From JAWPMT01 sp965267435 (lineage in GTDB: Bacteria; Bacteroidota; Bacteroidia; Cytophagales; Cyclobacteriaceae): 64,000 bases of DNA. Below, in pieces: positions 1-8,084 of the stretch (positions are counted from its first letter, which is position 1; the number at the start of each line of letters is the position of its first letter). The notes under the pieces are model-generated. The model made no database searches. It saw only the letters and a list, made by a program, of their open reading frames with translations, and had not been told where the DNA came from. Location of the stretch: contig OZ253960.1 of assembly GCA_965267435.1 (NCBI GenBank), forward strand, positions 5,022,001 to 5,086,000, written 5' to 3'. The position numbers were made by a program, and so were the translations under genes.

Positions 1-2063
1 TTGTCATGATACTCACTTTCCTTGTACACCTGCAGCGTACTGTCAATCATAGCAATACTCGCTTCGTGTCCCCCTGTCTTGAAGAGATGATAAGCCCTCG
101 AGTAGATTTCCTGCACCTTCTGATTTTTGGCAAGATTCTCCTCCCGGTATCGCGGGTTGGAGATCAGTTTTGCATAAACTGTCTCCGGGAACTCCCGTTG
201 GAGTTGATCGCCTTTCTGTTGCGCCAGTGAGGGTGTTTCATCTTTATAGAGAAGATACAGCTGATAAAGCACCTCGGGCTCATAAGCAGTGGTGTCAAAC
301 CTGGCAATCAGTGTTTCAAAGGCGGTGATGGCGTTGTTCTTTTCATTGAGTTGGAAATTGTAAATATTTCCCAGCTGATAATAGCTTTCTTCTACTTCTG
401 CCAGCAGCTTGATCTGATCCTCGAGATTCTTGGGGATCGTAGCCATCAATTTCTTCTTCTCTGCTTCTACATCCATCTCCACGGCTTCAGGGGGGGCATT
501 GGCATTCAGGTCTTCGAGCACCTGTTCAGACACAACGACGGTCTCCTCCTGGCCAACTTCTGCTGTAGCCCCTGATCGGTTACTTCGTCGCCAGTCATCT
601 TCGAGTGTCCGCTGTCCCCACACGCGAACAAATTCGGACTGACCACGGCTGACTGATGTGATATTGTAGAAATACCATACCCCTTCGGTTTTCGTGGAGA
701 TGGTGGCACCGGTTCCTTGTGGGTCGAGGTTGTTCAACTGCGTCTGGCGCCTTTCTTCCCTTTCCGCCTTTTCCTTCCTTTTTTTCTCCTCCTCGGCCTC
801 GGCCACCTGCTTGGCTATGACCTCTCCAAGGAAAGCGTCTAGCTCTATGTCATTCATTTGGGCAAGATTGAGAAGGCTGTCGTTGTCGCGAATGGTCGTT
901 ATGTGTTTGACGAATTCCGTAAGGATCTCTTGGCGTTCCTTTACATAAGCGTAGTTTTCTTCGTCATTGGGCATGACGCTGGCCGTAGAGTCGTAGTACA
1001 ACTTGGCCATCTCAAAGTCCGCAAGGCTGTCGTAATACAACTCGCTGAGTTGGAAATAGGAATAGGCTTTCTGTCGATTGTTTGAAATGCTGTGCTTGAC
1101 TGATAGCTTGTAGTACTTCATCGCTTCGGCCAGGTTTCCCTGCTTCAGCTCAAATGCGCCCATCTCGTAATAGATCTTGTCTTTGTATTCCACGTTCTTT
1201 CTATCCCGGAGTAGCTTCTTGAAGTACTTGTCAATCTTCTTCTTATCAGAATTTCGTGACAACTCGCTGACCTGTGCCATGTTCAGTTTGGTGTGGAAAG
1301 CCAATTCATAACTGGGGCGGTTTTTAAGCGTATTCTTATAAAATCTATAGGCCTCCGAGTCGAATCCGAGATCCTGGTATACCTGCCCAATGATGTAATT
1401 GATACGGGCCCGCTCCGGGCCACTAGCGAGCAGCGCTTCTGCTTGCACGAGATTTTGCACCGTCTTATCAAGGTCCTCCAGCTCCTGATAGAGATAGGAC
1501 CGGTTGAGATGCAGTGTCCTTTCATTGTCTGTATTCAGTTGCTCTTTTCTCAAGTAGTCGGACACGGCTACGGCGTTTTCATATTCCTTGGCCTCTACGA
1601 ATGCCCGTAGCAGGTGCACGAGCGCCTCGTGTCGTTCGTGCTTGTTGTCACTCTTCGTGTTGACATACTTGAAGGTCTCAATGGCTTCTGCAAATTCGGA
1701 CCCATAGGTGCGCGCTCGGCCTACCAACACATAGCAGTCGTAGGCCCATTTCGAGTCCGGATGCCGCTGAATGCTGATCGATGCCTTTTTAATACAATCT
1801 TCCAGCGGGCCCTCTTGTGAGGCAGAGAATAGTGTATCGTAAGGAGGGTAGACCGGTAGGATCTTACTGTAATTCCAATCGTACTGATCCCATAGGGCTT
1901 GTTCTACTTCCAGGATATTTTGATTCGCATAGAAATAGGCATTGAATCGGGCGGTAGTATTGTGGTACGCGCCAGAAACCGGACCCTGTGCCGTGGCACC
2001 GACTGGACCAAGTATGATGATCAGATGAAGTAGGAAATGTCTATACCCCCGAAAAAGGCTCAT
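1..2063 (-). CDS. sprE: SprE/PorW-like type IX secretion/gliding motility TPR protein, 3' end outside window
   Basis: The minus strand is open from an ATG at 2063 to the window edge, giving about 687 residues with no stop. The N-terminus MSLFRGYRHFLLHLIIILG is a signal peptide ending near a TAQG cleavage site. It is followed by the block NTTARFNAYFYANQNI, which resembles the start of the SprE/PorW family, and then by degenerate TPR-like helical repeats. SprE/PorW is a periplasmic component of the type IX secretion machine that also drives gliding in Bacteroidota; F. johnsoniae SprE is about 870 residues, so roughly the last fifth is missing here. A low-complexity Glu/Lys/Ala stretch lies near 770-830. 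The family call comes from the N-terminal signature and repeat architecture; a generic TPR protein is the alternative. It is divergent from the M23 gene. Confidence 0.75.
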   Translation of the reverse strand, partial: MSLFRGYRHFLLHLIIILGPVGATAQGPVSGAYHNTTARFNAYFYANQNILEVEQALWDQYDWNYSKILPVYPPYDTLFSASQEGPLEDCIKKASISIQRHPDSKWAYDCYVLVGRARTYGSEFAEAIETFKYVNTKSDNKHERHEALVHLLRAFVEAKEYENAVAVSDYLRKEQLNTDNERTLHLNRSYLYQELEDLDKTVQNLVQAEALLASGPERARINYIIGQVYQDLGFDSEAYRFYKNTLKNRPSYELAFHTKLNMAQVSELSRNSDKKKIDKYFKKLLRDRKNVEYKDKIYYEMGAFELKQGNLAEAMKYYKLSVKHSISNNRQKAYSYFQLSELYYDSLADFEMAKLYYDSTASVMPNDEENYAYVKERQEILTEFVKHITTIRDNDSLLNLAQMNDIELDAFLGEVIAKQVAEAEEEKKRKEKAEREERRQTQLNNLDPQGTGATISTKTEGVWYFYNITSVSRGQSEFVRVWGQRTLEDDWRRSNRSGATAEVGQEETVVVSEQVLEDLNANAPPEAVEMDVEAEKKKLMATIPKNLEDQIKLLAEVEESYYQLGNIYNFQLNEKNNAITAFETLIARFDTTAYEPEVLYQLYLLYKDETPSLAQQKGDQLQREFPETVYAKLISNPRYREENLAKNQKVQEIYSRAYHLFKTGGHEASIAMIDSTLQVYKESEYHD

Positions 2064-2078
2064 GCACCGTGTTTTTCC

Positions 2079-2113
2079 TTTGCAAAAATAAACAGCACCG
2101 TTCAATATATTTG
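2079..2113 (+). promoter_or_regulatory. Candidate Bacteroidota promoter for the M23-bactofilin unit
   Basis: TTTG at 2079-2082 and TATATTTG at 2106-2113 fit the Bacteroidota -33 and -7 elements (TTTG and TAnnTTTG). The 23-nt spacing is at the long end. Transcription would start near 2120, just before the start codon at 2137. Confidence 0.5.
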
Positions 2114-2136
2114 TCAACGAATAAATTGGAAATAGA

Positions 2137-3006
2137 TTGGGAACGAAGCGGACATTGTCAGGATGGCTGACAAACAGATATCTCCTCATCATCAGAAATG
2201 AGGAAAACTTTGCCGAAAAACGCACCCTGAGCTTCAACTACGCACGCGTGCTGTTGCTTTTTATGCTGTTTTTCATTTTGACTTTCCTCCTGAGTATGTA
2301 CTTGGTCACCACCATACTCAAGCAGTGGTTTGACCCAAGATACCAGCAAAGTCTGGCAAATCGGAGATTGATCGAGCTGTCTTTGAACGTGGATTCGCTG
2401 GAAAACGAGTTGCTGGCACAACAACAGTTCGTTGGCAACATCCGGTTGATCCTTGAGGGCAATGACAGCATCTATTCGGCTTTGTCAGACCCTTCGATTG
2501 AAGTCCCAATCGATCAGGACGACATTGTCCTGTCTGAGCAACTGCAGGAAGTAGACTCGCAGTTTAGAGTGGCTTATGAGCAATCAGACTTGGGTCTCGT
2601 GAGATTTGCGAGTGCGGAGAGCAATGAGCTCAGAGAAATGTACTTGTTCCCCCCCATTGAGGGGATCATCACCGATCGTTTTGACAGACAACGGGAGCAC
2701 TTCGGCCTCGATATTGTCGCCAAAGAGAATGAGCCGATCAAAAGTGTCGCTGAGGGCATCGTCATTTTTTCATCCTGGACCCTGGACAATGGCTACGTCA
2801 TTGGCGTACAACATACCAGAGGTAATCTCATCTCCGTTTACAAGCACAATTCGGAATTATTAAAAAACGTGGGTAATTTTGTTGCAAGTGGAGAAATAAT
2901 CGCCATTATTGGAAATACCGGTGAGTTGACCTCTGGCCCTCATCTACATTTCGAACTGTGGCACAAGGGTAATGCGATCAACCCCGAGAACTACATCGCT
3001 TTTTAA
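2137..3006 (+). CDS. Membrane-anchored M23 family metallopeptidase
   Basis: The 289-residue protein has a short cytoplasmic N-terminus, one membrane span at about 38-60, a coiled-coil-like stretch at 70-150 and a C-terminal LytM/M23 domain. The zinc ligands H188 and D192 (HFGLD) and the HLH pair at 269-271 (GPHLHFELW) are present, so the enzyme should be active. The family cleaves peptidoglycan cross-bridges or stem peptides; the catalytic domain faces the periplasm. The start is TTG at 2137, because an in-frame stop lies just upstream at 2122 and no ATG precedes the conserved N-terminus. It is followed 26 bp later by a bactofilin. M23 enzymes and bactofilins act together in cell shape in other bacteria, which suggests the same job here (inference). 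Confidence 0.88.
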   Translation: MGTKRTLSGWLTNRYLLIIRNEENFAEKRTLSFNYARVLLLFMLFFILTFLLSMYLVTTILKQWFDPRYQQSLANRRLIELSLNVDSLENELLAQQQFVGNIRLILEGNDSIYSALSDPSIEVPIDQDDIVLSEQLQEVDSQFRVAYEQSDLGLVRFASAESNELREMYLFPPIEGIITDRFDRQREHFGLDIVAKENEPIKSVAEGIVIFSSWTLDNGYVIGVQHTRGNLISVYKHNSELLKNVGNFVASGEIIAIIGNTGELTSGPHLHFELWHKGNAINPENYIAF

Positions 3007-3032
3007 AATATCATTCGGTAACACGAACTAGC

Positions 3033-3452
3033 ATGTTTAATAAACAAGAGCAGAAAGAAGTGCACGAGCAAAGCAATTCCAGCAACATCATCCGGACGGG
3101 TACCAGCATCGAGGGTGACATTCAGACTTTTGGGAATATTCGCATCGAAGGGAAACTGACTGGAAATTTGAAAACCAAGTCCAAGGCGGTTTTCGGACAA
3201 TCATCTCGCGTCGAGGGGAATGTGCTGGCGCAGAATGCTGAGATCGAGGGGCATGTGAGCGGAACTGTAGAGATCGCTGAGATCCTCGTATTGAAGGCGA
3301 CCGCCGTGGTAGACGGAGACATTATCACCAACAAATTGATAGTGGAATCCGGCGCGGCCTTTAATGGTAGCTGCAAAATGGGGGTAAAAACCCGCGAGAT
3401 AACTATTGGAAAGGAAGACAAAGCCCCAACCCTCCTCAAAGCCCAAAGCTGA
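3033..3452 (+). CDS. Bactofilin (polymer-forming cytoskeletal protein)
   Basis: The 139-residue protein has the central beta-helix region typical of bactofilins: a run of hydrophobic/Gly alternations starting with the block IIRTGTSIEGDIQTFGNIRI at about 18-37, followed by GN and GxV turns through about residue 115. Flexible charged tails lie on both ends. Bactofilins polymerise without nucleotide on the inner face of the membrane and localise cell-wall enzymes. The upstream M23 peptidase is the obvious client. The last 47 bp overlap atpZ in another frame. Confidence 0.88.
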   Translation: MFNKQEQKEVHEQSNSSNIIRTGTSIEGDIQTFGNIRIEGKLTGNLKTKSKAVFGQSSRVEGNVLAQNAEIEGHVSGTVEIAEILVLKATAVVDGDIITNKLIVESGAAFNGSCKMGVKTREITIGKEDKAPTLLKAQS

Positions 3453-3639
3453 CAACGACAACTCCTACCTCAAATTTACTGGAGTAGCCTTTGAATTGGT
3501 CGTCTATAACCTCGTAGTCGTATGGGGTGGCTATAGACTGGACTTATACTTTGAGAACGAGGTGCCATGGTTTATCATTCTGGCTGTACTCCTGAGCGTG
3601 GCTGGCACGATCCTCTATCTATTCAAGAGGCTAGGTTGA
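3406..3639 (+). CDS. atpZ: AtpZ/AtpI-family small membrane protein
   Basis: The 77-residue protein has a charged, proline-containing N-terminus followed by two membrane spans at about 24-45 and 53-72, with GGYRLD between them. This matches the AtpZ family (putative F0F1-ATPase subunit, also proposed to carry Ca2+/Mg2+), and the position directly before atp genes supports it. The start ATG lies inside the end of the bactofilin gene, 47 bp before its stop, so the two are translationally linked. An alternative later start would have to be non-ATG, since no internal Met precedes the first span. Confidence 0.75.
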   Translation: MERKTKPQPSSKPKADNDNSYLKFTGVAFELVVYNLVVVWGGYRLDLYFENEVPWFIILAVLLSVAGTILYLFKRLG

Positions 3640-3643
3640 GGCG

Positions 3644-4021
3644 ATGAAGAAATACCTGCTAGGCTCTCTGGCCTACTCGATTCTCCACCTTGCCGCTTAC
3701 TGGATAGCGTCACTGGCAGATTGGGAGTGGCATCCCTATTTCCCGCTTCTGATCTTGTTCTTCTTTTTGCAGTCAGTGATATTGTCGTGGATCCTGTCTC
3801 TCGCTCGTTTCGACAAGCAGCGGTTCCCAATTTATGCGCTGGCGTCTGTATCCATTCGCTTTGTCACCGGTGTCCTTCTATTGATTGTTTTTCTGGTTTT
3901 TGAGGTCCCGGATCTTCAATCCCTTACGCTTCTCTTCGTAGCGGTCTATTTGTCATTCATGATATTTGAATTGACCATCCTGTTGGCTAACTTGCGCCGG
4001 AATTCAGGACGCAACTCGTAG
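3644..4021 (+). CDS. Four-span membrane protein, AtpI-like position in ATP synthase operon
   Basis: The 125-residue protein has about four hydrophobic segments covering most of its length (around 5-22, 28-50, 60-85 and 88-112). It starts 4 bp after atpZ and ends 2 bp before atpB, so it is part of the operon. Short four-span proteins at this place are often subunit I/AtpI, which helps assemble the c-ring, but sequence identity is too weak to see by eye. Function is inferred from position only. Confidence 0.6.
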   Translation: MKKYLLGSLAYSILHLAAYWIASLADWEWHPYFPLLILFFFLQSVILSWILSLARFDKQRFPIYALASVSIRFVTGVLLLIVFLVFEVPDLQSLTLLFVAVYLSFMIFELTILLANLRRNSGRNS

Positions 4022-4023
4022 AG

Positions 4024-5037
4024 ATGTTAGGAAAAGAGGCCAAGAGTACCACCAAATTATTGAGAATCACACTTTTAGCACTGCTGTGTTTCGGCGCTGT
4101 ATCGACGTTTGCTGCCGACAGTGAAAGTGATGGCCCCTTCAATCCCGGGGAGATGATCAACCACCACATCATGGACTCTCATGTGTGGGAAATTGCTCAT
4201 GGGGTCGAGGTACACCTGCCGGTGATTCTTTACTCCGAAAAAGGCCTTGACATCTTCTCTTCGGCCAACTTCTTCGATGAAGATCACAATCCTGTAGCCT
4301 ATAATGGTTACGTCATGGATCATGATCACATTACCGCTGAGGACGGTACACACGTTTTGGATTTCTCCATCACCAAGAACGTCCTGTTCCTGTTTATCAA
4401 TGCAGGTTTGATGCTGATCATCTTCTTTTCAGTATCTATTGGCTACAAGGTTCGAAAAGGCAAAGCTCCAAAAGGTATTCAATCTTTCTTCGAGCCTATC
4501 ATTCTGTTTGTAAGGGACGAGATCGTGAAGCCCAATATTGGGGAGAAGAAGTATGAAAAGTACTTGCCGTATCTATTGACATTGTTCTTTTTCGTCTGGT
4601 TTGGCAACCTGCTTGGTTTGCTTCCAGGTGCTGCGAACCTAACAGGAAATATTGCGGTCACGATGGTATTGGCTGTCGGTACCTTTCTCTTGACCAACTT
4701 GAGTGGCAATAAGCATTACTGGGGTCATATATTCAATACTCCGGGTGTGCCTCTACCTCTGAAACCTATCATCGTACCTGTTGAGATCATAGGCATGTTT
4801 ACCAAGCCAATCTCTCTCATGGTTCGACTATTTGTGGCGATCACTGCCGGGCACATTGTGTTGCTAAGCTTGATGAGCCTCACATTTATATTTCATTCAT
4901 ATGCTGTAGGCGTCGGTACCACGGTCATTGTGGTAGTGATCACCTTTATCGAGATACTGGTGGCGACGATCCAGGCGTATGTGTTTACGATGTTCTCCTC
5001 CATGTACATTGGTATGGCGGTGGATGACCATCATTGA
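4024..5037 (+). CDS. atpB: F0F1 ATP synthase subunit a
   Basis: The 337-residue protein carries a cleavable signal-like N-terminus (about 1-31) and a His/Asp-rich extracytoplasmic extension to about 115, as in other Bacteroidota a subunits. The conserved core follows with spans rich in FFF..WFGNLLGLLPG, and the essential proton-channel arginine is R268 in LMVRLF (equivalent to E. coli R210). It forms the stator half-channel next to the c-ring. It precedes atpE by 32 bp. The extension explains why it is longer than the 270-residue E. coli protein. Confidence 0.96.
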   Translation: MLGKEAKSTTKLLRITLLALLCFGAVSTFAADSESDGPFNPGEMINHHIMDSHVWEIAHGVEVHLPVILYSEKGLDIFSSANFFDEDHNPVAYNGYVMDHDHITAEDGTHVLDFSITKNVLFLFINAGLMLIIFFSVSIGYKVRKGKAPKGIQSFFEPIILFVRDEIVKPNIGEKKYEKYLPYLLTLFFFVWFGNLLGLLPGAANLTGNIAVTMVLAVGTFLLTNLSGNKHYWGHIFNTPGVPLPLKPIIVPVEIIGMFTKPISLMVRLFVAITAGHIVLLSLMSLTFIFHSYAVGVGTTVIVVVITFIEILVATIQAYVFTMFSSMYIGMAVDDHH

Positions 5038-5069
5038 TGTAGAATTTTCAATAATTCAATTATATATCT

Positions 5070-5315
5070 ATGTTACTTTCAATCTTGATGGACATAAGCT
5101 TGGCAATCATGGGTGCTGGTATCGGTGCTGGTCTTGTTGCAATAGGCGCTGGACTTGGTATTGGTAGAATCGGTGGCTCTGCTATGGAAGCAATGGCTCG
5201 TCAGCCAGAAGCAGCCGGTAGAGTACAGACCGCGATGCTCATCATTGCTGCCCTTATTGAGGTAATTGCCCTGTTCGGTGTGGTTGTGTGTTTCTTGATC
5301 TCACTGAAAGGCTAA
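5070..5315 (+). CDS. atpE: F0F1 ATP synthase subunit c
   Basis: The 81-residue hairpin protein has two spans: a Gly-rich first helix, the polar loop RQPEAAG at 44-50, and a second helix carrying the ion-binding carboxylate E64. E64 is followed by V rather than S/T and the first helix lacks the Gln seen in sodium-binding rings, so this is read as a proton-type c subunit. A second in-frame ATG lies at 5088; either could start the protein. A hairpin with a T-rich tail lies after it, before atpF. Confidence 0.96.
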   Translation: MLLSILMDISLAIMGAGIGAGLVAIGAGLGIGRIGGSAMEAMARQPEAAGRVQTAMLIIAALIEVIALFGVVVCFLISLKG

Positions 5316-5334
5316 GCGAAACTGTTAACGGAAA

Positions 5335-5380
5335 AGGAGGCTCGTGGACATTAGGTCTCGACCTCCTCTTCTTCTTTTTT
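5335..5380 (+). terminator. Hairpin with T-rich tail between atpE and atpF (possible attenuator)
   Basis: AGGAGG at 5335-5340 pairs with CCTCCT at 5362-5367, and after a one-base bulge TCG pairs with CGA (5342-5344 with 5359-5361), giving about nine base pairs and a 14-nt loop. The tract after it (5368-5380) is mostly T and C, ending in six T. This looks like a leaky intrinsic terminator inside the operon. Confidence 0.45.
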
Positions 5381-5407
5381 GGATTGACATAGATTCATTA
5401 GCAAATT

Positions 5408-5902
5408 ATGGAGCTTCTTACCCCCGATATTGGACTGATTTTCTGGCAGACTGTCGTCTTTGTCATTGTCTTCCTCTTGCTTGCCGTATTCGTGTGGCGT
5501 CCGGTTTCCAGTGCGCTGAAAGCCCGGGAGCATACGATTGCCGATTCCTTGGAGGCCGCTGAGCGGGCCAAGGAGGAGATGAAGCAAATCAAAGCTGACA
5601 ACGAGTACCTTCTGAAAGAGGCGCGCGCTGAGCGTGACGAGATCCTCAAGGAGGCCAATAAAGTCGCCGTGCAGATCAAAGAAGATGCGAAAGCAGAGAC
5701 TGCAACGATCGCCGACAAGATGGTTGAAGATGCAAGGGCGAGTATAGAAAACGAGAAGAAGAAAGCACTCGCTGAGGTGAAGTCTTTGGTTTCTGAATTG
5801 TCTTTGGAGATCGCAGAGAAAGTGATCAAGGAGAAACTTTCTGATCAAGCTTCACAAAAGGAACTGGTCCAGAAGTTTTTGAACGAGACCAAAGTCAACT
5901 GA
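5408..5902 (+). CDS. atpF: F0F1 ATP synthase subunit b
   Basis: The 164-residue protein has one N-terminal span (about 9-28) and a long charged amphipathic helix rich in Ala, Glu and Lys, the peripheral stalk architecture of subunit b. The first residues MELLTPDIGLIFWQT are typical of Bacteroidota AtpF. It ends 1 bp before atpH, so the two stator subunits are made together. Confidence 0.95.
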   Translation: MELLTPDIGLIFWQTVVFVIVFLLLAVFVWRPVSSALKAREHTIADSLEAAERAKEEMKQIKADNEYLLKEARAERDEILKEANKVAVQIKEDAKAETATIADKMVEDARASIENEKKKALAEVKSLVSELSLEIAEKVIKEKLSDQASQKELVQKFLNETKVN

Positions 5903-5903
5903 C

Positions 5904-6449
5904 ATGTCCTCTGGTAGAATAGCGAAAAGATATGCGATGCCGCTCCTGGAGCTAGCGACTGAGCAAGGTGTGCTTGAAAAGGTGCGCGCTGATGTACAGA
6001 TGCTGCTGGACTCCATTGCAGCTAGCAGACACCTTTTGCTGATGCTACGAAGTCCGGTTATTCAGCACTTGAAGAAAGGTGCCGTGCTCCAGAAAATTTT
6101 CGAGGGCAAGGTCCAGGACATCACCATGAAGTTCATACGGATCGTAGCTGCGAAAGGAAGAGAAAACCTATTGCCCGAGATCGCTGAGGAGTTTATCCGA
6201 TTGTATAATGAACAAAGCGGTCTCCAAGAGGCTGTGGTGACGACAGCTTTCCCTATTGACAAGAGCATCCGGGGAGAATTTGAAAAACTTGTAGGTGACT
6301 ATTCCGGCAAGAAAGCTGTTCTGGAAGAAGTCGTTGACGACTCTATCATTGGTGGTTATACGCTCTTGATGGGGGATCGCAAGATAGATGCCAGCGTGAC
6401 TGGCAAGCTCAAGGAATTGAAATTGAAATTTAGTACAGGAGAAAATTGA
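5904..6449 (+). CDS. atpH: F0F1 ATP synthase subunit delta
   Basis: The 181-residue protein starts with the family signature RIAKRYAMPLLELA and ends with the conserved block IIGGYTLLMGDRKIDAS. Delta caps the alpha/beta hexamer and binds subunit b. It lies between atpF (1-bp gap) and atpA (31-bp gap). Confidence 0.95.
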   Translation: MSSGRIAKRYAMPLLELATEQGVLEKVRADVQMLLDSIAASRHLLLMLRSPVIQHLKKGAVLQKIFEGKVQDITMKFIRIVAAKGRENLLPEIAEEFIRLYNEQSGLQEAVVTTAFPIDKSIRGEFEKLVGDYSGKKAVLEEVVDDSIIGGYTLLMGDRKIDASVTGKLKELKLKFSTGEN

Positions 6450-6480
6450 TGCCCTAAACGGGCCCAAACAGATTACAAAT

Positions 6481-8064
6481 ATGGCAGAGGTTAGACCTGA
6501 TGAGGTTTCAGCGATATTAAAAGAACAGCTTTCCGGCTACAAGTCAGAGGCCGAGCTCGAAGAGGTAGGTACCGTTCTACAAGTAGGTGACGGTGTTGCC
6601 CGTATCTATGGCCTATCAAAGGCCCAGGCGGGTGAGCTACTGGAGTTCGAAAATGGACTCAATGCTTTGGTACTTAACCTGGAAGAAGACAATGTCGGTG
6701 CCGTACTTCTCGGTGACTCCAGCGAGATCAAAGAGGGTGACAGCGTAAAACGTACAGGACGCATCGGTTCCGTTCGCGTAGGGGATGGCATGTCTGGCCG
6801 TGTGGTTGACACCTTGGGCCAGCCTATTGATGGCAAGGGTCCACTTCAGGGAGAGCTTTACGAGATGCCTATCGAGCGTAAGGCCCCCGGGGTGATCTAT
6901 CGTGAGCCGGTAAGTGAGCCCCTCCAGACAGGAATCAAGGCCATCGACTCTATGATCCCCATTGGACGGGGCCAGCGGGAGTTGATCATCGGCGATCGTC
7001 AGACAGGAAAGACTGCTGTTGCGATCGACACGATCATCAATCAAAAGGAATTCTTCGATCGGGGTGAGCCTGTCTACTGTATCTATGTTGCAGTCGGTCA
7101 GAAAGCTTCGACCGTTGCAGGAATCGTGGCTACCCTGGAGAAAGCAGGTGCCTTGTCTTACACCACTGTCGTGAGTGCGGCAGCATCAGATCCTGCCCCT
7201 ATGCAGTTCTTCGCACCATTTACAGGTGCTGCGATCGGTGAGTACTTCCGTGATACTGGGCGTCCTGCGCTTGTCATTTACGATGACTTGTCCAAGCAGG
7301 CTGTATCCTATCGTGAAGTATCATTGCTATTGAGACGTCCTCCGGGTCGCGAAGCTTATCCTGGTGATGTTTTCTATTTGCACTCTCGCCTCCTCGAGCG
7401 GGCAGCGAAGATCATTGACAACGATGAGATCGCAAGCCAGATGAACGACTTGCCGGATAGCTTGAGGCCGATGGTCAAGGGTGGTGGATCTTTGACAGCC
7501 CTGCCTATCATTGAAACACAGGCGGGAGACGTTTCAGCTTATATTCCTACGAATGTGATTTCCATCACTGATGGTCAGATCTTCCTGGAGACGAACCTAT
7601 TCAACTCAGGTATCCGTCCGGCGATCAATGTCGGTATCTCAGTTTCTCGTGTAGGGGGTTCTGCTCAGATCAAGTCCATGAAGAAAGTGGCGGGTACATT
7701 GAAGCTTGATCAAGCGCAGTTCCGTGAGTTGGAAGCCTTTGCGAAGTTTGGCTCCGACCTTGATGCCGCTACACAGCGGACCATCGACAGAGGCAGAAGA
7801 AACCAGGAGATCTTGAAGCAACCTCAATACTCTCCCGTGTCTGTGGAAGAGCAAGTGGCTGTGATCTACGTTTCCACGAAGGGATTCCTTGACAAAGTGC
7901 CAGAGGCAGAAGTCAAGAAGTTTGAGTCTGAGTTTTTGGAGATCATGCGCACACAGCACTCTGACTTGCTGATGTTGCTAAAGGACAAAAAGAATTTTGC
8001 CCAGGCCTTTGAGCAGGTCGAAGGGATTGCCAAGGATTTGGCAAGCCGATACACTGAAGGGTGA
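6481..8064 (+). CDS. atpA: F0F1 ATP synthase subunit alpha
   Basis: The 527-residue protein has the beta-barrel N-domain, the Walker A motif GDRQTGKT at 171-178, YDDLSKQAVSYRE near 267-279 and the arginine finger R390 in SVSRVGGSAQ. Length and motifs match full-length alpha subunits. The catalytic partner, beta, is not in the window, as in other Bacteroidota where atpDC is a separate unit. Confidence 0.97.
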   Translation: MAEVRPDEVSAILKEQLSGYKSEAELEEVGTVLQVGDGVARIYGLSKAQAGELLEFENGLNALVLNLEEDNVGAVLLGDSSEIKEGDSVKRTGRIGSVRVGDGMSGRVVDTLGQPIDGKGPLQGELYEMPIERKAPGVIYREPVSEPLQTGIKAIDSMIPIGRGQRELIIGDRQTGKTAVAIDTIINQKEFFDRGEPVYCIYVAVGQKASTVAGIVATLEKAGALSYTTVVSAAASDPAPMQFFAPFTGAAIGEYFRDTGRPALVIYDDLSKQAVSYREVSLLLRRPPGREAYPGDVFYLHSRLLERAAKIIDNDEIASQMNDLPDSLRPMVKGGGSLTALPIIETQAGDVSAYIPTNVISITDGQIFLETNLFNSGIRPAINVGISVSRVGGSAQIKSMKKVAGTLKLDQAQFRELEAFAKFGSDLDAATQRTIDRGRRNQEILKQPQYSPVSVEEQVAVIYVSTKGFLDKVPEAEVKKFESEFLEIMRTQHSDLLMLLKDKKNFAQAFEQVEGIAKDLASRYTEG

Positions 8065-8084
8065 TTTATTACAGGTAGTTTCAG

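Noticed and set aside
5070..5315. Sodium-binding c-ring
   Set aside because: The Gln in helix 1 and the Ser/Thr after the carboxylate that define sodium sites are absent.
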